Assembly: GCA_045592225.1 (NCBI GenBank)
Contig: JAZNUH010000032.1
Location: 1 to 8,422, forward strand
DNA: 8,422 nt
Direction: 5' to 3'
Source of the DNA: JAZNUH01 sp045592225
GTDB lineage: Bacteria; Bacillota; Clostridia; UMGS1883; UMGS1540
This document shows, one piece after another, positions 1 to 4,722 of this stretch. A program made the translations under genes and the position numbers. A model generated the notes under the pieces. The model had not been told where the DNA came from and ran no database searches. It saw nothing but the letters and a program-made list of their open reading frames with translations. How positions within the stretch are numbered: position 1 is the stretch's first letter; the number at the start of each line of letters is the position of its first letter.

Positions 1-171
1 GACTATGACGAGGATGGCAATGTTTTAGGATACGATGTTGTTACAGAGTATCTCGAGGCGGGCGCAGGACAGAGTGTTTCCCAGAAGATGAAGGGATTTA
101 GCCTGGGAAGCGGGGACAAGGTGATGTTATGGCAGGGATTAAAGCCTGTGTGTAGCGCTTATGAGGTTTAG
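1..171 (+). CDS. C-terminal end of a large, probably secreted protein (partial)
   Basis: The reading frame is open from the first base to a TAG at 169-171 and gives 56 residues; the start lies outside the window. The tail begins DYDEDGNVLGYDV and ends DKVMLWQGLKPVCSAYEV. Short endings of the form K(V/I)-x-LW-x-(5-8)-KP-x-C are, from memory, common at the C-termini of long clostridial extracellular proteins (carbohydrate-active or Ig/fibronectin-like repeat proteins). No catalytic motif is visible here, so no function can be given. Two intrinsic terminators follow in the same orientation, which fits a real 3' gene end. The frame is well supported; the protein class is an inference. Confidence 0.7.
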   Translation, partial: DYDEDGNVLGYDVVTEYLEAGAGQSVSQKMKGFSLGSGDKVMLWQGLKPVCSAYEV

Positions 172-179
172 GGATGTGA

Positions 180-277
180 AAAAATGCAAAATGCAAAATT
201 CAAAATGCAAAATTACGGAGAGGAAACCTACGGGTTTCCTTTTTAATTGAAAATTGAAAATGGAAAATTGAAAATTA
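180..277. repeat. A-rich short direct repeats (AAAATGC / AATTGAAAAT units)
   Basis: Positions 180-214 consist of tandem units of the type AAAATGCAAAATTC. Positions 245-277 consist of AATTGAAAAT / TGGAAAATTG units. The second type returns at 426-451. The tracts flank the first terminator. They are low-complexity direct repeats with no ORF and no obvious protein-binding signature; their origin is unknown. Confidence 0.6.
221..244 (+). terminator. Intrinsic terminator of the upstream partial gene
   Basis: An 8-bp stem AGGAAACC/GGTTTCCT (221-228 with 233-240) closes a UACG loop on a C-G pair, the stable UNCG tetraloop class. A T-run follows at 239-244. It lies 49 bases after the stop codon at 171, as expected for a rho-independent terminator of the partial gene. 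Confidence 0.85.
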
Positions 278-283
278 ATGAAG

Positions 284-304
284 AAAACCGCGTGCGGTTT
301 TTTC
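284..304 (+). terminator. Second tandem intrinsic terminator
   Basis: The stem AAAACCG/CGGTTTT (284-290 with 295-301) has loop CGTG, and the right arm runs into six T (298-303). It backs up the terminator at 221-244. The A-rich left side means it could also work on the minus strand. Confidence 0.7.
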
Positions 305-309
305 CGAAA

Positions 310-427
310 TGAATCTCTGCGAGATTCAATTCACGGAGCGAAGCGAGAATTCATGGCGGAACGCCAATTCATGACAACAGAGTTGTCAAATCATTTAATG
401 AATTGCCTCACGGCAGGGATTTGACAA
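310..427. repeat. Array of mini-hairpins separated by an AATTCAT spacer
   Basis: Short palindromes alternate with a 6-7 nt spacer: AATTCA at 328, AATTCAT at 348 and 366, and AAATCAT at 388. The hairpins are TGAATCTC-TGC-GAGATTCA (310-328), a block around GCGAAGC (338-344), TGGCG-GAA-CGCCA (354-366), TGACAAC-AGA-GTTGTCA (372-388) and TGCC-TCAC-GGCA (404-415). The arm TTGTCAAATC (383-392) can instead pair with GATTTGACAA (418-427), giving an alternative larger fold. The array is non-coding. Stem sequences differ while spacers are kept, which points to a modular palindromic repeat family rather than a single regulatory site. Confidence 0.75.
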
Positions 428-451
428 TTGAAAATGGAAAATTGAAAATTA
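426..451. repeat. Second copy of the AATTGAAAATGG repeat
   Basis: Nearly the same sequence as the tract at 245-277, so the hairpin array at 310-427 lies between two direct copies of this A-rich unit. That arrangement could reflect an insertion or a recombination footprint. Confidence 0.6.
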
Positions 452-456
452 CTGCA

Positions 457-479
457 GGAGCAAGCCCCTGCCTTACGAT
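457..479. repeat. Dispersed 23-nt repeat, copy A
   Basis: GGAGCAAGCCCCTGCC followed by TTACGAT. It matches 4593-4615 at 22 of 23 positions in the same orientation. GC-rich repeats of this kind in AT-rich intergenic DNA are typical of dispersed clostridial repeats; function is unknown. Confidence 0.75.
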
Positions 480-538
480 ATAATTTTGCGCTTTATATTC
501 AGTATTGATTTTTCCACCCGCGTGTAATTATGTAGTTG

Positions 539-567
539 TTGACAAGGGGTGAAAAATATAGTATAAT
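539..567 (+). promoter_or_regulatory. Consensus sigma-A promoter of the ROK-aminotransferase operon
   Basis: TTGACA (539-544) and TATAAT (562-567) are both perfect matches with the ideal 17-nt spacer. The -10 box lies 40 nt before the ROK start codon. Such strength suggests that expression is limited by a repressor, which fits the palindrome at 570-594. Confidence 0.92.
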
Positions 568-569
568 GC

Positions 570-594
570 AATTAATAAAGTCGTTGGATTAATT
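570..594 (+). promoter_or_regulatory. Candidate operator overlapping the transcription start
   Basis: A perfect 7-bp inverted repeat, AATTAAT (570-576) and ATTAATT (588-594), is separated by 11 nt, with half-site centres 18 nt apart. It starts 2 nt after the -10 box, so a bound dimer would block initiation. AT-rich split palindromes are the usual operators of ROK repressors such as XylR and NagC. The obvious binder is the ROK protein encoded immediately downstream; this assignment is an inference. Confidence 0.6.
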
Positions 595-607
595 ACGGAG
601 GAAAAAT

Positions 608-1753
608 ATGTACCCCCTGAAAAACACCCAGCAGCAGATTAAAGAAAACCATCTGCGTATGATATTTAAAGCAATAAATGAAAAAGAACCTGTTTCGCGT
701 ATTGAAGTAACACGTCTGACAGGTCTTTCGGCGACTACTGTATCTTCACTTGTGGAAGAGCTTATTCACAGAGGACTTATAATTGAATCGGGTGTTAAAA
801 AAACAGGCACAAGCGGACGCAGGGCGGTGCTTCTTACCTTAAATCCCTACGGCGGATGCTTTGCGGGAGTTTCAATACTTGCGGGCAGAGTTTCGGTTTC
901 GCTTTACGATTTAAAGTTTAACCGCCTGTTCTGCCGTACAAAGAGCTATAACTCTGCCGACCACCTTGCCGATGTTATTGTAAATATTCTCGGTGAGTCG
1001 GAGGTACAGAAAAAGCTTTTGGGTGTTGCTCTTGGTGTACCCGGTGTTATAAACAGCGAGGCGCAGGAGGTTATGTCCTCCACCGTAATTGATAAGAGCA
1101 GTGCACGTATGCTGGTAAAAACCCTCCGTCAGGCGCTTTCTATTGAAAATGTAATTTTGTGCAATAACTCCTCGCTCAATGCCTATGCCGAAAAGGAATT
1201 CGGCGGTCACGGTGTACAGAACATAGTTTCTGTGGATATTGGTGACGGTGTTGGTGCGGGAATTGTAATAAACGGCGAAATCTTCAGCGGATTTCGCGGA
1301 CTTGCAGGCGAGCTTGGACACATAACCATTGACAAGCACGGCGAAAAGTGCAAGTGCGGCGGCAACGGTTGTCTTGAAACAAGGGTTTCGGTGCCCTCGG
1401 TGCTCTGCTTTGCGCGGACAATGTGTCCCGGTGTTACCGATATAAACGGCATAATTGCCGAGCTTGACCGCGGTAACGATGACCTTTTAAAGGTTATAGA
1501 CGCGGTGGCAAGGGATTTATCCTTTGGCATATCCACCGTAATAAACTTTTTAGACCCCGAGGCAGTCATAATAGGCGGAGAAATTTCACCCCTTAAAAAG
1601 TATTTGCTTTCTCCACTTATGAAGTATGCCGGAGAAAAGATGCTTTCCGAACGGAAGCAGCCCATCATAGCCTTCAGCTCGATTGAGGATGATGCGGTGG
1701 CTCTGGGCGGTGCAAAATATATGTTTGATAAAATGTTTATAAGCCAGACATGA
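608..1753 (+). CDS. ROK-family transcriptional regulator
   Basis: 381 aa, the usual length of ROK repressors (NagC/XylR/Mlc type). Residues about 14-62 form a winged helix-turn-helix, with the likely recognition helix at SATTVSSLVEELIHR (41-55). The remainder is a ROK sugar-binding domain. Its structural zinc site is complete: H238 in GELGH, plus C248, C250 and C255 in CKCGGNGC. The ROK kinase motif ENDAN reads CNNSS at 185-189, so the catalytic Asp is Asn (residue 187), and the N-terminal ATP loop DIGGT is replaced by SILAG. The protein should therefore be a sensor without kinase activity. The start is supported by GGAGG at 597-601, 6 nt upstream. It is the first gene after a perfect promoter with an adjacent palindrome and probably represses itself and the aminotransferase gene 29 nt downstream. 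The effector sugar is unknown. Confidence 0.93.
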   Translation: MYPLKNTQQQIKENHLRMIFKAINEKEPVSRIEVTRLTGLSATTVSSLVEELIHRGLIIESGVKKTGTSGRRAVLLTLNPYGGCFAGVSILAGRVSVSLYDLKFNRLFCRTKSYNSADHLADVIVNILGESEVQKKLLGVALGVPGVINSEAQEVMSSTVIDKSSARMLVKTLRQALSIENVILCNNSSLNAYAEKEFGGHGVQNIVSVDIGDGVGAGIVINGEIFSGFRGLAGELGHITIDKHGEKCKCGGNGCLETRVSVPSVLCFARTMCPGVTDINGIIAELDRGNDDLLKVIDAVARDLSFGISTVINFLDPEAVIIGGEISPLKKYLLSPLMKYAGEKMLSERKQPIIAFSSIEDDAVALGGAKYMFDKMFISQT

Positions 1754-1782
1754 AAAATTATTTTTTGAAAGGATGATTGAAA

Positions 1783-3054
1783 ATGGCAGAAAAAGAAGTT
1801 GTAATGAACGGTGCCGGAATCGAAGAAATCGGATTTCCCATGTGGCCCCAGTTCGCACCTGAAACAGTAGAGGACGTAACAGAACCTATCAAAAACGGTC
1901 TTGTTAACTACTGGACAGGTAAAAAAGGTATGGAATTTGAAGAAATGTTTGCAAAGTGGGTAGGCGCTAAAATGGCTATCTCCTGCACAAACGGTACAGC
2001 TGCACTTCACATTGCACTTGCAGCTCTCGGAATAGGCCCCGGAGACGAAGTTATCGTTCCTTCCTATTCCTTTATAGCATCCTCCTTCTCTGTAGTACAG
2101 GCAGGTGCTATCCCTGTATTCGGTGATGTAACAGACGATCATACTCTTGATCCTGCTTGCATCGAATCACTTATCACAGAAAAAACAAAGGCTATCATCG
2201 TTGTTCACCTCTACGGTGGCGTTGCTGATATGGGCCCCATCCTCGAAATCGCTAAAAAGCACAACCTCAAGGTTGTTGAAGACTGTGCACAGTGCTTCGG
2301 CGGCGAATTCAACGGTAAAAAAGCAGGCGTACTTGGTGACGTTGGTTGTTTCTCCTTCTGTCAGAGCAAGCACTTCACAACAGGCGGCGAAGGCGGTATG
2401 GTTGTAACTAACGACGAAGATACAGGTTGGGAATGCCGTTCCTTCAGAGACCACGGTTACGATGTAAAAGAAAGAATGAACATGCTGGCACTTGAAGAAA
2501 AGCTGCCCTACATTCACAGAAGAGTTGGTTTCAACTACAGAATGACAGAAATCCAGTCCATCATCGGTATCAATGAGCTTAAGAGATTTGACAACTGGAA
2601 CCTGGCAAGAAGACTTAAATACGCTAAAATGTATGACGAAGCTTTCGCAGGCGTTAAGGGTATCAAAAAGCTGCCCGTAAACACAGCTGAAAGAAAGAAC
2701 TCCTACTGGTGGTACCCCATCCTTCTCGACCTCAGCGTTCTTGATTGTGATGCTTCTGTAATCCTTAAGGATCTTGCAGCTGCTAAGATTCCCTGCTACG
2801 GTATTCAGTGGCCCGAAGCTTACGAAGAAAAAGCTTACAAAGAACACGGCGGATTCGGTACAGCTAAATTCCCCTTCGAATCCAAAGAATATACAAATCC
2901 TGCTTCTGCAGATTACACAAACGTTCTCTGCCCCAATGCTAAGGCTCTTCGTGCGCAGACAGTTTCCCTGTTCCTGCATCCCTCATGGGAAGAAGTACAC
3001 ATTCAGAAGTGTATTGACGGCCTGAAGGCAGCTCTTGCAAAGCACGTTAAATAG
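1783..3054 (+). CDS. DegT/DnrJ/EryC1/StrS-family PLP aminotransferase
   Basis: 423 aa from ATG 1783. An in-frame TTG at 1777 is only 3 nt from the SD AAAGGA (1768-1773), whereas the ATG is 9 nt away, so the ATG is preferred. It has the fold-type I signature of sugar aminotransferases: CTNGTAALH (68-76) for phosphate binding, VVEDCAQ with D167 contacting the PLP pyridine nitrogen, and GDVGCFSFCQSKHFTTGGEGG with K196 as the Schiff-base lysine (186-205). The family transfers an amino group, usually from Glu or Gln, to keto-sugars, cyclitols or related ketones; the substrate here is not readable. Pairing with an NAD(P)-dependent Gfo/Idh/MocA enzyme suggests oxidation followed by transamination, or the reverse in catabolism, as in kanosamine (NtdA/NtdC) or inosamine pathways. 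Codons are strongly biased (ATC, AAC, AGA, GAA), unlike the ROK gene, which suggests high expression. Confidence 0.92.
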   Translation: MAEKEVVMNGAGIEEIGFPMWPQFAPETVEDVTEPIKNGLVNYWTGKKGMEFEEMFAKWVGAKMAISCTNGTAALHIALAALGIGPGDEVIVPSYSFIASSFSVVQAGAIPVFGDVTDDHTLDPACIESLITEKTKAIIVVHLYGGVADMGPILEIAKKHNLKVVEDCAQCFGGEFNGKKAGVLGDVGCFSFCQSKHFTTGGEGGMVVTNDEDTGWECRSFRDHGYDVKERMNMLALEEKLPYIHRRVGFNYRMTEIQSIIGINELKRFDNWNLARRLKYAKMYDEAFAGVKGIKKLPVNTAERKNSYWWYPILLDLSVLDCDASVILKDLAAAKIPCYGIQWPEAYEEKAYKEHGGFGTAKFPFESKEYTNPASADYTNVLCPNAKALRAQTVSLFLHPSWEEVHIQKCIDGLKAALAKHVK

Positions 3055-3058
3055 TTAC

Positions 3059-3212
3059 GGGATGTAAAAATGCGCTGGAGCGCAAAAAGAATTTAAAACT
3101 TTTTGCTATAAACGAACCGGACCCCCGATGTACTTTTGTACTATCGGGGGTGTTACCCTTCGGGTCCTGTTCGTTCATTCCAACTCATTTTTCCTATCCC
3201 TTCAGAATGAAC
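3059..3212 (+). repeat. Structured intergenic element, copy 1
   Basis: Begins 4 nt after the aminotransferase stop and shares order and structure with 4311-4576. In order: GGGATGTAAAAATGC; a GCGC-TGGA-GCGC hairpin (3072-3083); GCAAAAAG/CTTTTTGC arms (3082-3089, 3099-3106); a compound stem AACGAAC-c-GGACCC with GGGTCC-t-GTTCGTT (3111-3124, 3162-3175); inside it ACCCCCGAT/ATCGGGGGT (3121-3129, 3143-3151) topped by GTAC-TTTT-GTAC with one bulged T (3142); an alternative hairpin ACCC-TTC-GGGT (3155-3165); and GTTCATTC/GAATGAAC (3173-3180, 3205-3212) around a T-rich loop. No T-run follows the main stem, so it is not a simple terminator. It could be a palindromic mobile repeat or a folded RNA in the operon spacer. 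Confidence 0.75.
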
Positions 3213-3239
3213 TGTAATTAATTTTACAGTTCCATTTTT
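3209..3239 (+). promoter_or_regulatory. Palindrome before the oxidoreductase gene: operator or weak attenuator
   Basis: GAACTGTAA (3209-3217) and TTACAGTTC (3224-3232) form a perfect 9-bp inverted repeat with a 6-nt loop, followed by ATTTTTA (3234-3240). As RNA it resembles a weak terminator or attenuator just before the ribosome-binding site of the next gene; as DNA it resembles a dimer operator. Its left arm overlaps the GAATGAAC arm of the upstream element, so the two folds would be mutually exclusive. Confidence 0.5.
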
Positions 3240-3259
3240 AAGAAATGAGGTAGATTTCT

Positions 3260-4306
3260 ATGAAACTTAAATGGGGTGTTATCGGTTGCGGCGGTATCGC
3301 AAGAAGAAAAACAATTCCCGGTATGATGCTGGCAAACAATTTAGAGCTTGTTTCTGTTATGGACTCTGTTTTGTCGGTAGCTGAAGAAGTTAAAGAAGAA
3401 TTCGGTGCAAAATATGCTTTTGATAACTACGAAGCAATTTTAGCACAGGATGAAATTGATGCAGTTTATATTGCATCTCCTGTATTCTTCCACAAGGAAC
3501 AGGCTATTGCAGCTGCAAAGGCTAAAAAGCACATTTTACTTGAAAAGCCCATGGCTATGACAGTAGAAGATGCTATCGAAATTAAAAAGGCTTGTGAGGA
3601 AAACGGCGTTAAGCTTGGCGTTGGCTTCCTTATGAGATTCCACGGCTATCATCAGGAAATCAAAAAGATTATTGCTGACGGCAAAATTGGTGACATTGTT
3701 TCAATGCGCGGTCAGTTTACCTGCTGGTATCCCGATATTGAAGGTGCATGGAGACAGAAAAAGGCTACTGCAGGCGGCGGCGCTCTGGTAGATATGGGTA
3801 TCCATGTAATTGACCTTCTCCAGTACTTAAGCGGTCTTAAGGCAACTGAAGTTGTTGCTTTCAACCAGACACAGACATTCGGTTATGAGGTTGACGATTC
3901 CTCGGGCGTAATTATGAAGATGGACAACGGCTCAATCGCTTATGTTGATTCTAACTTCAATATTCCCGATGCAGCTTCCGTTGCTAAGCTTGAAATTTAC
4001 GGAACAAAGGGCAGTATCGTAGCTTCGGGTACACTTGCTCAGGCTGAGGTTGGCTCTGTAAACGTACTTATCAGCGACGATTCCCTCGAATATGACGCTA
4101 ACCAGACAAGAGAAGAAATTGTTCCCCTCTCACTTGAAGGCACACCCCTTGGCAATATGTACACCAAGGAAGTTGAGCAGTTTGGTGATGCGGTTATTAA
4201 CAATACACCTGTTCCTGTTGATGCGGACAGCGCAATCTTAGACCAGAAGGTTGTTGAAGCGGCTTACAAGTCGAGCGAAGAAAAGGCATTCGTTAAAATT
4301 AAATAA
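3260..4306 (+). CDS. Gfo/Idh/MocA-family NAD(P)-dependent oxidoreductase
   Basis: 348 aa, typical length. An N-terminal Rossmann fold with VIGCGGIAR (7-15) binds NAD(P). The family motif EKPMA (95-99) carries the catalytic lysine K96. The C-terminal alpha/beta domain has GGGALVDMGIHVIDLLQYL (172-190), in which D178 and H182 match the usual substrate-binding and catalytic Asp/His. These enzymes oxidise or reduce hydroxyl groups of sugars, sugar nucleotides and inositols; specificity cannot be read. No signal peptide is present, so it is cytosolic. The start follows TGAGG (3245-3249) at about 10 nt. It lies 205 nt after the aminotransferase on the same strand with no clear own promoter, so it is probably transcribed with that gene through the structured spacer. 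Together they would interconvert a hydroxyl, keto and amino group. A strong terminator at 4414 ends the unit. Confidence 0.93.
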   Translation: MKLKWGVIGCGGIARRKTIPGMMLANNLELVSVMDSVLSVAEEVKEEFGAKYAFDNYEAILAQDEIDAVYIASPVFFHKEQAIAAAKAKKHILLEKPMAMTVEDAIEIKKACEENGVKLGVGFLMRFHGYHQEIKKIIADGKIGDIVSMRGQFTCWYPDIEGAWRQKKATAGGGALVDMGIHVIDLLQYLSGLKATEVVAFNQTQTFGYEVDDSSGVIMKMDNGSIAYVDSNFNIPDAASVAKLEIYGTKGSIVASGTLAQAEVGSVNVLISDDSLEYDANQTREEIVPLSLEGTPLGNMYTKEVEQFGDAVINNTPVPVDADSAILDQKVVEAAYKSSEEKAFVKIK

Positions 4307-4310
4307 AAAA

Positions 4311-4576
4311 GGGAATGTAAAAATTGCACAGATCGCAAAAAAGAAAAAGGTTTGTGTGTCCATTTATAAAAAGAAAGTAAAAACTAAAAGTTGACAGGTT
4401 TTACTATTAGAGGAACAAGTCCGTAAAAAACGGACTTGTTTTTTATTTTTTTTTTGCTATCCGCCAACACAACCGCCGATATACCTCGTATAATCGGTGG
4501 CGTTGCCCTTCGGGTTGGGTTGACGAATTCTGCACTAATTTTTCCTATTCCCTTGATTGGGTGGGCAAATTAGTGC
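4311..4576 (+). repeat. Structured intergenic element, copy 2
   Basis: Diverged copy of 3059-3212, starting 4 nt after the oxidoreductase stop with GGGAATGTAAAAATTGC. About 100 bases, including a terminator, are present between its GCAAAAAAG arm (4335-4343) and the TTTTGCTAT that opens the main stem (4452-4460). The main stem is CGCCAAC-a-CAACC with GGTTG-g-GTTGACG (4462-4474, 4513-4525; one C-A mismatch). The inner stem is CCGCCGAT/ATCGGTGG (4473-4480, 4493-4500) topped by ATAC-CTC-GTAT with one bulged A (4492). GCCC-TTC-GGGT lies at 4505-4515. The last hairpin is GCACTAATTT/AAATTAGTGC (4532-4541, 4567-4576). Many differences from copy 1 are compensatory. Confidence 0.72.
4414..4450 (+). terminator. 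Strong intrinsic terminator after the oxidoreductase gene
   Basis: A perfect 10-bp stem AACAAGTCCG/CGGACTTGTT (4414-4423 with 4431-4440) with a 7-nt A-rich loop is followed by a long T tract (4439-4455, broken by one A). It closes the ROK-aminotransferase-oxidoreductase unit. It lies inside copy 2 of the structured element; copy 1 lacks it. Confidence 0.92.
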
Positions 4577-4592
4577 GGAAAAGTAAACGGCT

Positions 4593-4615
4593 GGAGCAAG
4601 CCCCTGCCCTACGAT
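4593..4615. repeat. Dispersed 23-nt repeat, copy B
   Basis: GGAGCAAGCCCCTGCC followed by CTACGAT, one mismatch from 457-479. It sits 16 nt after copy 2 of the structured element. The rest of this gap (4616-4707) is AT-rich; I see no convincing promoter in it. Confidence 0.75.
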
Positions 4616-4722
4616 TTGAAGAGGGATTTTTTCAAAATTAACTTTTTTAAAACGCAGTGGAACTTTTTATGAAAAAAACAAGTCTAATTTACAAACCGAA
4701 AAAAAGTTAAGGAGGAATAATT

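Noticed and set aside
310..427. CRISPR array
   Set aside because: Repeats of 6-7 nt with self-complementary spacers of 11-16 nt do not fit CRISPR repeat or spacer lengths, and no cas gene is present.
608..1753. Active ROK sugar kinase
   Set aside because: The N-terminal DNA-binding domain is present, the catalytic Asp is replaced by Asn at residue 187 and the ATP-binding loop is lost.
1777..1782. TTG start for the aminotransferase
   Set aside because: Only 3 nt from the SD; the ATG two codons later has proper spacing.
911..2142. Long open frames on the minus strand across the ROK and aminotransferase genes
   Set aside because: They lie opposite strongly supported genes, have no SD or recognisable domain, and their composition mirrors the codon pattern of the plus-strand genes.
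2167..2979. 270-codon minus-strand frame inside the aminotransferase gene
   Set aside because: Cys/Phe/Val-rich low-quality translation antisense to a gene with complete PLP motifs; a by-product of codon bias.
3111..3175. tRNA gene or tRNA-like element
   Set aside because: GTTCG and a three-way fold are suggestive, but there is no 7-bp acceptor with a correctly spaced anticodon arm, T-loop or D-loop consensus.
3111..3175. Rho-independent terminator of the aminotransferase gene
   Set aside because: Strong stem but no T-run after it; CATTCCAAC follows.
4391..4396. TTGACA as a promoter -35 box
   Set aside because: No acceptable -10 box 16-18 nt downstream; that position falls in the terminator stem.
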